40,336 bases of DNA from Halobacteriales archaeon QS_5_70_15 (GCA_003022005.1 PXRQ01000052.1:1-40336); one strand, 5' to 3'. Positions 1 through 11,023 are shown, counted from the stretch's first letter. Translations and numbers: made by a program. Notes: generated by a model from the sequence alone, not told the origin.

Positions 1-501
1 GGGCTACTGGGACTCGCCCTGTTCCGGAACACGCTTGGGTTCGGCACGGGGATCGTCGCCTCCGCCTCCGGCACACTCGGGATTCTCATCCTCCCGATCG
101 TCATCGTTTCGACACAGGAGGCGCTGCGGGCCGTCCCGGACTCGTTGCGGGACGCCTCGTACGGAATGGGTGCCAGCCGGTGGCAGACGATCCGCAACGT
201 CGTGCTCCCGGAGGCGCTCCCCGGAACGCTCACCGGGACGATCCTCTCGCTGGCGCGTGCGATCGGCGAGACGGCGCCGCTCGTGATAATCGCCGTCGCA
301 ACGACGACGTACTCGACGCCGGACGGGCTGTTTTCGAGCGCGACGGCCCTCCCGCTGCAGATCTTCGCCGCACGGAGCAACGCGGTTCCGGAGTTCAGAC
401 ACGGGATCGTTCCGGCCGCCGCGATCGTGCTGCTGACGCTGATGCTGCTTATGAATGCGACCGCAATCATTATTCGGAGTCGATACGATAGGTCATCGTG
501 A
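1..501 (+). CDS. pstA: PstA, phosphate ABC transporter permease (3' part)
   Basis: Inner-membrane permease subunit of the high-affinity phosphate importer PstSCAB. The reading frame is open from base 1 to a TGA at 499-501, so the gene begins before the window. What remains (about 166 residues) has hydrophobic segments near residues 20-38, 95-107 and 140-158. Between the first two lies the cytoplasmic ABC-permease EAA loop, reading EALRAVPDSLRDASYGMGAS followed by RWQTIRNVVLPEALPG, which docks onto the ATPase. The segment AIGETAPLVIIA is typical of PstA. pstB follows after 69 bases on the same strand, confirming the operon. pstS and pstC are presumably upstream, outside the window. Confidence 0.93.
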   Translation, partial: GLLGLALFRNTLGFGTGIVASASGTLGILILPIVIVSTQEALRAVPDSLRDASYGMGASRWQTIRNVVLPEALPGTLTGTILSLARAIGETAPLVIIAVATTTYSTPDGLFSSATALPLQIFAARSNAVPEFRHGIVPAAAIVLLTLMLLMNATAIIIRSRYDRSS

Positions 502-570
502 TTATGTCTACGCGGACGGGCAACCGGGCCGGACCCACAACCACCAGAAAGCGCACACGGTACCACTGAG

Positions 571-1425
571 ATGTCACAAAACGAACTCACCGATCATGAA
601 ACGAGCACCGAGTCGGAGGACTCCCTCATCACGGGCGGTTTTCAGGCAACCGAGTCGACCGGACACGGCAGCGCAGGTCGAACGATCATCGAAACCAGGG
701 ATCTGAGCGTGTACTACGGCGACGAGAGGGCGCTCGATAGCGTCGATATCGAGATTCCAAAAAAGGAGGTGACGGCACTGATCGGACCCTCCGGATGTGG
801 CAAGTCGACCTTCCTCCGGTGTATCAACCGGATGAACGACCTCATCGATACCTGCCGTGTCGACGGGGAGATCCGGTTCAAAGACAGGAACATCTACGAC
901 GAGAACATCGATCCGGTGGCGTTGCGCCGCAAGATCGGACAGGTGTTCCAGAAGCCGAACCCGTTCCCGAAGTCGATCCGCGACAACATCACGTACGGAC
1001 TCGAAGTACAGGGAAAGTCCGCGACCGACGAGGACGTCGAACAGGCGCTTCGGAAAGCGGCACTATGGGATGAGGTGAAAGACCAGCTCGACTCCTCGGG
1101 GCTCGAACTCTCGGGCGGCCAACAACAGCGGCTCTGTATCGCGCGCGCCATCGCACCCGACCCGGAAGTGATTCTGATGGACGAGCCGACCTCGGCGCTT
1201 GACCCCGTCGCGGCCTCGAAGATCGAGGACCTCATCGACGACATCGTCGAGGACTACACCGTCATCATCGTCACGCACAACATGCAGCAGGCGGCGCGAA
1301 TATCGGACAAGACCGCCGTCTTCCTCACCGGCGGTGAACTCGTCGAGGTCGACGACACACAGAAGATCTTCGAGAACCCCGAGCACGATCGGGTCGAAGA
1401 CTACATCACCGGGAAGTTCGGGTAG
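571..1425 (+). CDS. pstB: PstB, phosphate ABC transporter ATPase
   Basis: Cytoplasmic ATPase that powers phosphate import through PstCA. The 284-residue protein has every ABC motif: Walker [10 protein letters not shown] at about 72-80, Q-loop near 127, signature LSGGQQQR at 180-187, Walker B VILMDEP at 200-206 and H-loop His236. The segment [11 protein letters not shown] after Walker A and the C-terminal DYITGKFG are characteristic of PstB. The first 36 or so residues are an acidic extension, common in haloarchaeal members. Length is close to the usual 250-290 residues. It is the last gene of the pst operon visible here: the next gene is a transporter 129 bases on, and the regulator phoU, which often follows, is absent from this position. 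Confidence 0.97.
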   Translation: MSQNELTDHETSTESEDSLITGGFQATESTGHGSAGRTIIETRDLSVYYGDERALDSVDIEIPKKEVTALIGPSGCGKSTFLRCINRMNDLIDTCRVDGEIRFKDRNIYDENIDPVALRRKIGQVFQKPNPFPKSIRDNITYGLEVQGKSATDEDVEQALRKAALWDEVKDQLDSSGLELSGGQQQRLCIARAIAPDPEVILMDEPTSALDPVAASKIEDLIDDIVEDYTVIIVTHNMQQAARISDKTAVFLTGGELVEVDDTQKIFENPEHDRVEDYITGKFG

Positions 1426-1521
1426 GACGGTCCCCGTCCCGGGCTCGCTCGGACCCTTCTCGACCGGTGCAGTCCGCGTTTTTCGATTCCGTGCATGCGT
1501 CGTGCGAAACCCCACGGTGTT

Positions 1522-1530
1522 GATAATACT
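1522..1530 (+). promoter_or_regulatory. TATA-like box of the MFS gene at 1554
   Basis: AT-rich TGATAATAC in a GC-rich spacer, centred about 28 bases before the ATG at 1554. This spacing predicts transcription starting at or next to the start codon (leaderless mRNA). Confidence 0.5.
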
Positions 1531-1553
1531 CTCGGCCGTCATCCCCGAGGCGG

Positions 1554-2807
1554 ATGGACGAATCGACGGCCGACACGACTCGGACGGGAACCGCCACGGG
1601 TGGGTGGCGACTCACGAAGTGGCGGGCCCTCGGGCTCGTCTCGGTCGCGGAACTGCTCGCGATGAGCCTCTGGTTCTCGGCGACCGCGGTCGCGCCGGAG
1701 ATCGCGGCGGCCTGGGGGCTCACCCCCGGAGAGACGGGCCTTCTCACGAGCGCCGTCCAGGTCGGCTTCGTCGTCGGGGCGCTGCTCTCGGCCGCGCTCA
1801 CCCTCTCGGATGCCGTCCCCCCGCGGTACCTCTTCGCGGCGTCGACGGCCGCCGGTGCCGCCGCGACGGCCGTCCTCGCGGTCGCGGTCGAGGCGCTCCT
1901 CGCCGCGGTCCTGCTCCGCTTTCTCACCGGCGTGGCGCTCGCGGGGGCCTACCCGCCGGGGATGAAGATCGCCGCGGGCTGGTTCGACGACGCCCGCGGG
2001 CTCGCCATCGGAACCGTCGTCGGCGCGCTCACGGTCGGCTCGGCGCTGCCCCACCTCCTCCGGGCGGTCGGGGGCGTCGGCCGCCCCCGTGTCGTGCTGC
2101 TCGGCGCCGCGGGCCTCGCGCTCGTCGGCGGAGGGCTCGTCCTGCTCGTCCGCCCCGGCCCCTACCAGGCGCCCGCCGCGCCGTTTGACCCTGCCGCGGT
2201 GCGACGGGTACTCTCGGACCGGGGGACCGCGCTCGCCAACCTCGGCTACTTCGGGCACATGTGGGAGCTCTACGCCGTCTGGACGTGGCTCCCCGCCTAT
2301 CTGCTCGCGGCCACGGCGGTCGGGAGCGACGGGCTCGCCTCGCTGCTCACCTTCGCCACCATCGCCGTCGGGGGCCTGGGAGCGGTCGCAGCGGGGCTCT
2401 CGGCCGACCGCCTCGGCCGGACGACCGTGACCAGCGCCGCGATGGTCGTCAGCGGGTCGGCGTCGCTGCTCGCGTGGGCCGTCCTCGGCGCGCCGTTACT
2501 GGTCCTGACCCCCTTCCTGCTCGTGTGGGGGGTCACCATCGTCGCCGACTCCGCGCAGTTCTCGGCCGCAGTCACCGAACTCGCCGACCCCTCCTACGTC
2601 GGGACCGCGCTCACCTTCCAGACCGCCGTCGGCTTCCTCCTCACGACGGTCTCGATCCAACTCGTCCCCGTCCTGCGGGGGACGTTCGGGTTGGGATGGG
2701 GCGAGGCGTTCGCCACGCTCGCCCTCGGGCCGGCGCTCGGGACGCTCGCGATGCGGCGGCTGGCGGCGTCGCCGGACGCCGCGAAGCTCGCCGGCGGGCG
2801 GGGCTGA
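1554..2807 (+). CDS. MFS transporter
   Basis: Integral membrane protein of 417 residues with about 12 predicted transmembrane helices in two bundles, the major facilitator layout. The first helix begins around residue 27 (ALGLVSVAELLAMSLWFSAT). The loop after helix 2 lacks a textbook G-x3-D-R-x-G-R motif, but the second half has AAGLSADRLGRTT, the equivalent loop between helices 8 and 9. The LWFS-TAVAPEIAAAWGL start resembles the NarK/CynX-like group of anion and small-molecule carriers. The substrate cannot be read from sequence. It follows pstB on the same strand but has its own TATA-like box, so it is probably a separate unit. Confidence 0.85.
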   Translation: MDESTADTTRTGTATGGWRLTKWRALGLVSVAELLAMSLWFSATAVAPEIAAAWGLTPGETGLLTSAVQVGFVVGALLSAALTLSDAVPPRYLFAASTAAGAAATAVLAVAVEALLAAVLLRFLTGVALAGAYPPGMKIAAGWFDDARGLAIGTVVGALTVGSALPHLLRAVGGVGRPRVVLLGAAGLALVGGGLVLLVRPGPYQAPAAPFDPAAVRRVLSDRGTALANLGYFGHMWELYAVWTWLPAYLLAATAVGSDGLASLLTFATIAVGGLGAVAAGLSADRLGRTTVTSAAMVVSGSASLLAWAVLGAPLLVLTPFLLVWGVTIVADSAQFSAAVTELADPSYVGTALTFQTAVGFLLTTVSIQLVPVLRGTFGLGWGEAFATLALGPALGTLAMRRLAASPDAAKLAGGRG

Positions 2808-2882
2808 CGGTCGCGCCGGGGGAGGGCGTCGTCCGCTACCGGGCCCGCGTCAGCGGGGGACGGTCAGTCGCGCATCCACGTT

Positions 2883-3161
2883 CTACGCACCGCCTTCGGT
2901 CGACTCCTCGCCCGGCGTCAGGTCGCTCACCGCGGAGCCGAGCGAGTCGATCGACCCGTCGAGGAACTCGCCGATCGTCCGGTGGATCTCCCCGACGAAG
3001 TCCGGGACCGGGCCGGGCATGTCCGTCGGCGGCCCGGCCGAGCCGGGACCGGCGTCGTCGGGGGCGTTACCGCTACCGGGGGCCGCGGCGCCGACGCCCG
3101 CCCCCGCGACGAGGGCGACCGCCGCGACCGCCGCGACCGCGATCCGTGTCGGTTGCATCAT
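2883..3161 (-). CDS. Small secreted protein, unknown function
   Basis: About 92 residues. I start it at the paired ATG codons at 3156-3161 because they open a textbook signal sequence: MMQPTR, then a hydrophobic stretch AVAAVAAVALVAGAGVGAAA. A longer in-frame start at 3293 would add 44 basic residues unlike a haloarchaeal N-terminus. The mature part is a Gly/Pro/Asp-rich linker followed by an amphipathic segment, DFVGEIHRTIGEFLDGSIDS. I do not recognise a family. It is convergent with the MFS gene and separated from it by 75 bases. Confidence 0.6.
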   Translation of the reverse strand: MMQPTRIAVAAVAAVALVAGAGVGAAAPGSGNAPDDAGPGSAGPPTDMPGPVPDFVGEIHRTIGEFLDGSIDSLGSAVSDLTPGEESTEGGA

Positions 3162-3352
3162 CGTTGCACCCGTCCGTACCTGCCGGGGCCACTTGAGGGG
3201 GTAGAGTCGTTCACACGATTCAACCGATAGAACGGTACGCTGGCCGGATTTGGGTGGTTTGAACGGTCTGAAGCGTCCGAACGAGGGCATCACCCCCTGC
3301 TGTCGGGTCCTGTCAAGCCCTGCTGCCAGGCCGCGTCACCACCTGCTGCCGG

Positions 3353-3718
3353 TCACCCCCCGTCGCCGAGAGGGGTCTGTGCGGTGGCGGCCGCCTGCTC
3401 GCGCGCGCGACTCCGCTCGGGGTCGTACCGGCGGGCGACGAGGTAGCCGTCGACGCCGGAGTCGTCGTGGGGGACCGCGTCCTGGACCCAGACCGTCCGG
3501 TCGCCGTCGAGGGCGGCCGCCCACTCGCGGGCCGCGTCCTTGGAGTCGAACTCGCGGACCCGTCCCTCGTCGCGGACCCACTCGCCGGCGCCCCTGCTGG
3601 CCCGCCGGGCCGACCCCTTGATGTCGACGACGTACGGCTCCTCGCCCGCCCCGGACGTCCCGAGGAACGCCCCGAGGTCGGCGTTCGGGCCGCTGTCGTC
3701 GCCGTCCGGGTCGCTCAC
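3353..3718 (-). CDS. Hypothetical protein, small acidic
   Basis: About 121 residues. I chose the GTG at 3716-3718 (VSDPDGDDSG) because an AT-rich box (AACAAAAGG, 3741-3749) is centred 27 bases upstream. The ATG that would give a longer form (3745) lies inside that box. The C-terminal half, DSKDAAREWAAALDGDRTVWVQDAVPHDDSGVDGYLVARR, looks like a compact alpha/beta domain predicting a small nucleic-acid- or ligand-binding fold, but I cannot assign a family. It is divergent from the nuclease-domain gene at 3826, with the two promoters sharing about 100 bases. Confidence 0.6.
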   Translation of the reverse strand: MSDPDGDDSGPNADLGAFLGTSGAGEEPYVVDIKGSARRASRGAGEWVRDEGRVREFDSKDAAREWAAALDGDRTVWVQDAVPHDDSGVDGYLVARRYDPERSRAREQAAATAQTPLGDGG

Positions 3719-3740
3719 GCGTTCCCGTTCGCGGCAGTCG

Positions 3741-3749
3741 AACAAAAGG
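3741..3749 (-). promoter_or_regulatory. TATA-like box for the gene ending at 3353
   Basis: On the minus strand this reads CCTTTTGTT, centred 27 bases before the GTG at 3718. It decides the start of that gene. Confidence 0.4.
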
Positions 3750-3795
3750 GTTCAGGCTCGCCGCGCGGGCGCCGTGGCGGCGCCCCTGCCAAAGG

Positions 3796-3803
3796 TTTTC
3801 ATA
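3796..3803 (+). promoter_or_regulatory. TATA-like box for the gene at 3826
   Basis: TTTTCATA centred about 27 bases before the ATG at 3826, consistent with a leaderless transcript. The sequence between it and the ATG has no Shine-Dalgarno match. Confidence 0.5.
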
Positions 3804-3825
3804 CTCGTTCCACCGATTGCGTGTA

Positions 3826-4272
3826 ATGACACACGAGGCCCGGGTACGGGGGCTGGGCATGAGCGTCAACGAGCAGGGCCCGGACACGCCGGTCGTCATG
3901 CTCGAGGTCGACGACCGCGTCGTCCCCATCTTCATCAGCACCGACCAGGCACAGTCCATCCAGCACGCCTTAGAGCGCGAGCCGTTCGAGCGCCCGCTCA
4001 CACACGACCTCCTCGTGGAGATGGTCGGGGAGTTCGGGAGCGCCCTCGACCGCGTCCGGATCGACGGGCTCGCCGACGGGACGTTCCTCGCGAAGATCGA
4101 CGCCGAGCAGTACCGCGACGGCGAGCGCCGCAAGCTCACGTTCGACGCCCGGCCCTCCGACGCCATCGCCATCGCGCTCCGGGTCGACTGTCCCATCGAG
4201 GTCTCCGAGAGCGTCCTCGACCGGGCCGGCAGACCGTCCGGGGAATTCGACCTGCAGGGCGAGCCGGACTGA
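3826..4272 (+). CDS. Bifunctional nuclease domain protein (DUF151)
   Basis: 148-residue single-domain cytoplasmic protein of the DUF151 / bifunctional nuclease (BFN) family, whose plant members have DNase and RNase activity. Family signs are VVMLEVDDRVVPIFISTDQAQSIQ near residues 25-48, the acidic-hydrophobic HDLLVEMVGEFGSALDRVRI, and the hallmark FDARPSDAIAIALRVDCPI near 108-127. Length matches the standalone archaeal form. I chose the ATG at 3826 over a TTG nine bases upstream because it is placed correctly relative to the TATA-like box. Its role in archaea is not established; nuclease activity is inferred from the family only. Confidence 0.85.
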   Translation: MTHEARVRGLGMSVNEQGPDTPVVMLEVDDRVVPIFISTDQAQSIQHALEREPFERPLTHDLLVEMVGEFGSALDRVRIDGLADGTFLAKIDAEQYRDGERRKLTFDARPSDAIAIALRVDCPIEVSESVLDRAGRPSGEFDLQGEPD

Positions 4273-4447
4273 ACGACCACGGGAACGAGCAACGCACCGA
4301 TCCACTCGGTTACGGTCGGGCGTCATTACGGTCCAGACACCATCGGACGTGAGCGCCTGAGTGACGTCGTCACCACATGGCGATAATGACGTTCTAGAAG
4401 CCATATCCAACAGTGTGAACACCTCAACGGAGCGGAAACGGGAGACG

Positions 4448-5653
4448 CTAGATCCGCCGGGACGTGTACAGCGCCACGGAGATGAGTGCGACGAACGCGA
4501 CGGCGATCCCGAACCCTGCTCCGTCCGAGCCAGTCGTCCGCTCGTTTTCTCCATCGGAGCCGTCGCTGTCGGACCCGTCCTCGCTGTCGGACCCGTCCGA
4601 ACTCGAACCATCGGCACCATCGCTCCCCTCCGACATCGTCACCTCACGAGTGGAGAAGTGGTCGATGGCAACGAGCACGTCCGCGCTCGCCTGGGCGTTC
4701 GACCGCTGGCGCACGAGGAACTTCGAGGAGTCGCCGTTGTCGGCCGCGTTCTCGAGTTCGCTGTAGGACGAGGCCCGCTCGGCGGCCTCCCCGTCGACGG
4801 TCACCTGGAGTTCCTCCACGGAACCGATCGCCTGCTCGGAGACGGACGTGATGATGATCTTCCCCTGTTCCCGTGAACGCTCAGCGGTCATCTCCACTGT
4901 ACCCTCGTTCTTTTGAATCACCTCGACCGTCGTGTCCTCGCCGTACTGGACGACGTCGGCCGCGAGGTCGCTCCCCTGCTCGGCCTTCTGCATCACGTAC
5001 ACTTCCGCGGCGGCCTTGCCTTCGGAGATGAGCCGCTCTTCCTGTTTATCGTCGTCATCCCGACCGTCGGAGTACGACCGGAAGACGAGTTTCCCGTCGC
5101 TACCGAGGTTCGCAGACACGTTCCCCCGCTCGTTCACGGTCACCTCGCCGTCACCGACGACGAGGAACGTTCCCTCGGTGCCGCTGTCGGTCGTGACGAT
5201 CACTCGCCGATCGCCCTCGCTTTCGACCCGTGAGGAACTGGAGACGTTCGCGGTGACGTACTGGGACTCGCCACCCGAGCGGACGACGAGGATACCCCGT
5301 GCGTTGTCGTGGGCCTGCATCCGAGCGCCACTCTCGACGGCCACCGTCGCACTGACCTCCGTCCGGGAGTCGAGCGAGAGCGCCGCGCCGGTGAGGTTCG
5401 TCACTGCTGAGAGCCCCACGCCAGCGCGCACATCACCGCGGCTCTCCGCTTCACTCTGTGACCTGACGGCCATCGACTCCACCACGGTTTCGCCGTCGAC
5501 TGCGTAATCGACGATCGCGTTATTCGACGTCTCGAACGTGACGTGTGTTCCAGCGTACCCTTCCGCTTGCTGTGCCGATACTGCCCCCACTGGTAGGGTA
5601 CTGCTCCCGACCAAGGCGACGATCACGAGAACGCTACTGATCGTACGTATCAC
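4448..5653 (-). CDS. Secreted surface protein with PGF-CTERM-like anchor
   Basis: About 401 residues. I start it at GTG 5651-5653, directly before a signal peptide (VIRTISSVLVIVALVGSSTL, cleavage probably after AVSA), because a strong TATA box lies 27 bases upstream. The body is a beta-rich extracellular region with regularly spaced Val/Thr strands and no Cys. Then comes a Ser/Asp/Gly linker of about 40 residues and a C-terminal GAGFGIAVAFVALISVALYTSRR: short motif, transmembrane helix, basic end. That is the tripartite archaeosortase A signal, although the usual PGFG reads AGFG here. It is therefore probably processed and lipid-anchored to the cell surface. I do not recognise the body domain. 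The next gene upstream is also exported. Confidence 0.75.
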   Translation of the reverse strand: MIRTISSVLVIVALVGSSTLPVGAVSAQQAEGYAGTHVTFETSNNAIVDYAVDGETVVESMAVRSQSEAESRGDVRAGVGLSAVTNLTGAALSLDSRTEVSATVAVESGARMQAHDNARGILVVRSGGESQYVTANVSSSSRVESEGDRRVIVTTDSGTEGTFLVVGDGEVTVNERGNVSANLGSDGKLVFRSYSDGRDDDDKQEERLISEGKAAAEVYVMQKAEQGSDLAADVVQYGEDTTVEVIQKNEGTVEMTAERSREQGKIIITSVSEQAIGSVEELQVTVDGEAAERASSYSELENAADNGDSSKFLVRQRSNAQASADVLVAIDHFSTREVTMSEGSDGADGSSSDGSDSEDGSDSDGSDGENERTTGSDGAGFGIAVAFVALISVALYTSRRI

Positions 5654-5676
5654 GATCGGGGATTGTTCAGGCCCCG

Positions 5677-5684
5677 TAATATAC
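5677..5684 (-). promoter_or_regulatory. TATA box for the surface protein gene
   Basis: On the minus strand this reads GTATATTA, centred 27 bases before the GTG at 5653. It is one of the best TATA matches in the window and the main reason for choosing that start over the ATG at 5731. Confidence 0.6.
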
Positions 5685-5800
5685 GTCCGATCGAATTCAG
5701 TAAAAAATATCCCCGAAAGGCGCAGCCCCACGATCGCCCGGGAACCAGATGGTCCCGTCGTTTGAGGCTCGTACTCGTCCGAGAGCGTCCAGAACTCCGG

Positions 5801-6997
5801 CTACCGTGCCGTTCGTGAGAATATATCGAGCGGACCGCCGTCGTCAGTCGGCGTCGCGGTCGTGTTGGTCGTGTTCCCTATGAAACCGTTCTCCCCCGCC
5901 GTCGGGGTCGGGAGCGCCGTGCTGTTTTCACTTACTGTCGGGGCCTCGATCGTTCCGTTCGGGGTCGTAATCACGCCGGCTCCGGGCCGGGCCGTTCGGG
6001 GCTCAGCCGTCGTCTCCGCCCCTTCGGAGCGGTCCGCCCCCTCGTCCCTGGGCCGGAAGATGTCGGTCTCGATCTGCTTCGTGTACGTCAGCTCTTCGAG
6101 CGGCACCCGGATCGTGTTCCCCGTGGGTAGTTCGATCCTCGCGTAGAAGTCGATCCGAAGCTGAGTGACCTGGTCGTTCCGGAGGTGGGACACCCACCAC
6201 TCGTCGAGCTTCGCGTTCCGGATCGCCGTCGTCGTCCTGATGGACTCCTCCGTACCGCCCGGGACGACGTGAGCTCGGTCGGTCGCTCCGGCACCGACGC
6301 TAACGTCGTTCATCAGGATCTCGTATCCGACTTCGGTGACGGTGTAGGGCGTCGTCTTCGGGTTGTACACGACGAACCGCATGTCGATCGGTGTCTCCGA
6401 CCGAGTAACCGACCCCCACGACGCGCCGGTCCGGTTGATGTAGAGCACGGGATCGGACACGCCCGGTCGATTCGCGTTCACCGGGCGCCTCTCCGTCGAG
6501 TTGAACTGACCGATGACGTTCGTACTGATCTCTTGGCTGTGGGGAACCGTTGCCGTCTGCCCGACCAGCGAGGAGTGGACCCGGGCGTCGATGTCCAGCC
6601 GGGTACGTTCGCCGTTCTCGATGTGGCTCACCCACCACGCCGGGATCTTCTCGTTCCGCATCCGTGTCGTGAAGTGCAGCGAGCTGTTGCCCCGCTCGAT
6701 GGCGAGCCCTTTTTTGTACCCGCTCGCCATCTCGACGTCGTTCATCGTCACCGTGTAGTTGACCGTCGCCCCCCCGAGCTGTACGCCGATGGGGTTGGGG
6801 TTGGTCACGACCAGATCCGTTTCGATCAGCGTCGTCTCCCGAGATACCTCGCCGAACTGATTCTCGACGCCGACGACACTTGGAGCGCCGAGAACCCCTG
6901 CTGCGAACGCCCCACCGACGGTCGCCCCGAGCAGCCCAAGGGCCGTCACAATGGCTTTTAATTTGGTTCCGAAAAAAACGGAACGAACATCGACCAT
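5801..6997 (-). CDS. LEA14-like protein with two WHy domains
   Basis: 398-residue membrane-anchored protein. An N-terminal hydrophobic segment (about residues 13-37) is followed by two homologous LEA14/WHy (water stress and hypersensitive response) beta-sandwich domains, at roughly 45-160 and 180-295. The duplication is visible: NPNPIGVQLGGATVNYTVTM in the first matches YNPKTTPYTVTEVGYEILM in the second. Each then has MNDV, a stretch ending with RN-K-W-WVSH, and a run of hydrophilic strands. The C-terminus (300-398) is a Thr/Pro/Asn-rich tail with several N-glycosylation sequons. WHy proteins are linked to desiccation tolerance in plants and prokaryotes; the role here is inferred. It lies 147 bases upstream of the surface-protein gene on the same strand. 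Confidence 0.85.
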   Translation of the reverse strand: MVDVRSVFFGTKLKAIVTALGLLGATVGGAFAAGVLGAPSVVGVENQFGEVSRETTLIETDLVVTNPNPIGVQLGGATVNYTVTMNDVEMASGYKKGLAIERGNSSLHFTTRMRNEKIPAWWVSHIENGERTRLDIDARVHSSLVGQTATVPHSQEISTNVIGQFNSTERRPVNANRPGVSDPVLYINRTGASWGSVTRSETPIDMRFVVYNPKTTPYTVTEVGYEILMNDVSVGAGATDRAHVVPGGTEESIRTTTAIRNAKLDEWWVSHLRNDQVTQLRIDFYARIELPTGNTIRVPLEELTYTKQIETDIFRPRDEGADRSEGAETTAEPRTARPGAGVITTPNGTIEAPTVSENSTALPTPTAGENGFIGNTTNTTATPTDDGGPLDIFSRTAR

Positions 6998-7097
6998 ACC
7001 CGTGCGGAACTAAGGTAGTGACATAGCTGTTCCGACCGGCTCAACGCCCAATACGGACCCGGAAAATCGGTGGGTTGGGTACGCTCGACGAGCCTCT

Positions 7098-7180
7098 CAT
7101 ACGGTCTTGCGTAGTCCTTTACCGGTGATCGCAGACACGGTCCGGGCGGTCACCGGGACATCGGTACGCACGACCGTATC
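7098..7180 (-). repeat. Dispersed palindromic element, copy A (83 bases)
   Basis: Imperfect palindrome whose ends read CATACGGTCTTGCGTA and, on the other strand, GATACGGTCGTGCGTA. A second inner pair, built around CCGGTGA, strengthens the hairpin. Its reverse complement aligns without gaps to copy B (10941-11023), about 70 of 83 positions by hand. It sits about 100 bases upstream of the LEA14-like gene. There is no open reading frame of its own. Confidence 0.8.
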
Positions 7181-7308
7181 AGTCGAGTCGGCTCGAGATC
7201 GTGCCGGCTCGGAAGACGGTCGGTGGGAGAACCGCTCGCGTCTATCGGCACTCACGGATCGCTTGCGTGACCTCCCCACCGGGTGGACCGGGCACGGTGG
7301 GACACACT

Positions 7309-7390
7309 GGTACGGACGGTCGTCGTCTCTTGCCGGTGGGTACCGACCCCACCTGGGTACTCACCGATAAATCGTTACGACCGTCGTATG
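7309..7390 (-). repeat. Dispersed palindromic element, copy D (diverged)
   Basis: 82 bases. On the minus strand it begins CATACGACGGTCGTAACGAT and ends GACGACGACCGTCCGTACC, matching the ends and the inner CGGTGA block of copies A-C with more substitutions and a shifted gap. Inner arms GGTGGGTACC and GGGTACTCACC also pair. It is the most diverged member, so the call is less certain than for A-C. Confidence 0.6.
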
Positions 7391-7555
7391 AGGAAGTGTC
7401 GTGAGGACGTCTCCGCGTCGTTCCCATCGAGCCGAAAGACCTTCGCGCCCGGGGGACGGCCGCCCGTACCCGTCCCGTCGATCCTCATCGCACCACCACG
7501 GACCGAGTTGAGGAACCACAGGTCGATACGGTCCGAACGCCACCCTCGAACGCTC

Positions 7556-9573
<2,018 letters not shown>

Positions 9574-9639
9574 TGGGTGGGGATGGGGTCGCGGGCACTT
9601 CAGCGGTGCGTTCGGGGACGCACCTGCTCGGTTCCATCC

Positions 9640-9648
9640 TTTTAAATC
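9640..9648 (+). promoter_or_regulatory. TATA box for the MFS gene at 9677
   Basis: TTTTAAATC about 33 bases before the GTG at 9677. The same spacer, divergent, serves uvrB. Confidence 0.5.
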
Positions 9649-9676
9649 ACGCGACGGAGTCACGGGGGCAAGGAGT

Positions 9677-10942
9677 GTGCTCTCCCTGCAATCCCTGTTC
9701 GGCGACGACGCCGCGATCCTCCGGGAGCGGGACTTCCGGCTCCTCCTGCTCGCGAACGTCCTCCCGGTGCTCGGGTCCTCGCTGCTCTCCCCGGTTCTGA
9801 ACTCGCTCATCGAGCCGTTCGGGACGTCGCCGGCCGACGTGGGGCTGATGATCTCGGTGTTCACCGCGCCGGGGATCGTGATCATCCCCGTCACCGGCGT
9901 GCTCGCGGACCGGTACGGCCGAAAGCCGGTGCTCGTCACCGCGCTCGTCGTCTTCGGGTCGGCCGGGAGCGCCATCGCCGTCGCGACGGAGTTCCGCGTC
10001 GCCCTCGGCCTGCGCCTGCTGCAGGGCGTCGGGTTCGCCGGTATCTCGCCGATCATCATCACGAGCATCGGCGACCTCTACGCGGGGGCGAAGGAGGCGA
10101 CCGGACAGGGGCTCCGGTTCACGGTGTCCGGCCTCAGCGCCACCGTGTTCCCGCCGATCTCCGGGGCGCTGGTCGTGATCGCGTGGCAGTACCCGTTCCT
10201 GCTGTACGCGATGGCCCTGCCGGTGGCGGCGGCGGTGTACCTGTGGTTCGACGAGCCGGCGCCGCCGGACGTGACCGACGCGACGGGGACCGCGGGTGGG
10301 ACGGACGGGGCGGACACGACCCGCATGGCGGGTGCGAAACCGTACGTTCGCACCCTGTTCCGGCTGGTGCGTCGGAACGTGATCTGGATCGGGTTCGTCA
10401 CCTACAACTCGCTCATCACCGTCCGGCTCATGGACGGGACGCCCGGGCAGGCGGGACTGCTCGTCGCGGTGGGGAGCCTCGTGTTCGCCATCGCGGGGAG
10501 TCAGGCCGGGCGCATCACGGCGCTGTTCGGGAGCCGGCTCTATCCGCTGGTCGGCGCGAACGTCTGTATCGGTCTCGGGTTCGTGGTCGTGCTGTTGGCC
10601 CCCGGGATAGCGGTCGCGACCGGCGGTATCGCCGTCGCCGGCATCGGCTTCGGCCTCACCCTCTCGCTGTACCGGAGCATCATCACCGGGCTCGCACCCG
10701 ACGACCTCCGCGCCGGCCTCGTGAGCATCGCGGAGGCCGTGGGACGCCTGACGAACACGCTGACGCCGATCGCGATGGGCGGGGTCATCGCCGTCGCCAC
10801 GCCGCGTGTCGGGTTCGCGCCCGCCCTCCGGCTCGCGGGCGTGGGTGTGGCCGTCGTCGGTGCGGTCGGCGGAATCCTCTGTCTGCTCGTCGCTAACGCC
10901 GCTCCGCCGGTCCCGGCCCGTACCCGGACGCCCGGCGACTGA
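9677..10942 (+). CDS. MFS transporter, drug-efflux type
   Basis: About 421 residues from GTG 9677, chosen because it precedes the first helix region and follows a TATA box; the frame stays open far upstream but that part is the antisense of uvrB. The protein has about 12 transmembrane helices. The loop after helix 2 has the MFS motif A in good form, [13 protein letters not shown] (about residues 75-87), and the helix 5 region has [16 protein letters not shown] antiporter features. This suggests the DHA-type proton-coupled multidrug efflux group; the substrate is unknown. The stop codon overlaps the first bases of palindromic element B. Divergent from uvrB with a 103-base spacer. Confidence 0.8.
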   Translation: MLSLQSLFGDDAAILRERDFRLLLLANVLPVLGSSLLSPVLNSLIEPFGTSPADVGLMISVFTAPGIVIIPVTGVLADRYGRKPVLVTALVVFGSAGSAIAVATEFRVALGLRLLQGVGFAGISPIIITSIGDLYAGAKEATGQGLRFTVSGLSATVFPPISGALVVIAWQYPFLLYAMALPVAAAVYLWFDEPAPPDVTDATGTAGGTDGADTTRMAGAKPYVRTLFRLVRRNVIWIGFVTYNSLITVRLMDGTPGQAGLLVAVGSLVFAIAGSQAGRITALFGSRLYPLVGANVCIGLGFVVVLLAPGIAVATGGIAVAGIGFGLTLSLYRSIITGLAPDDLRAGLVSIAEAVGRLTNTLTPIAMGGVIAVATPRVGFAPALRLAGVGVAVVGAVGGILCLLVANAAPPVPARTRTPGD

Positions 10943-11023
10943 TACGGTCGTGCGTACCGATGTACCGTCGATCACCCGGACGGGGTCAGTCATCTCAGGT
11001 AAAGGACTACGCACGACCGTATG
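10941..11023 (+). repeat. Dispersed palindromic element, copy B (83 bases)
   Basis: Begins GATACGGTCGTGCGTACCGA and ends ACTACGCACGACCGTATG, forming an imperfect hairpin. Its first two bases are the last two of the TGA stop of the MFS gene. Gapless match to the reverse complement of copy A; copy C shares the internal GATGTACCG-CGATCAC and GGTRAARGACTACG blocks. Inside is a short open stretch beginning MYRRS and reading on to VKDYARPY, but copy C breaks that frame, so I do not call it a gene. Confidence 0.8.

Larger units (their letters stand above)
6998..7555. other. Gene-free spacer carrying two palindromic elements
   Basis: 558 bases between the LEA14-like gene and the end of uvrB. I find no convincing gene. 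It holds two members of the dispersed palindrome family (7098-7180 and 7309-7390), which together account for nearly a third of it. The remainder has no AT-rich promoter box other than the weak GCTATGTC (minus strand, about 7021-7028), which could serve the LEA14-like gene. Confidence 0.6.
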
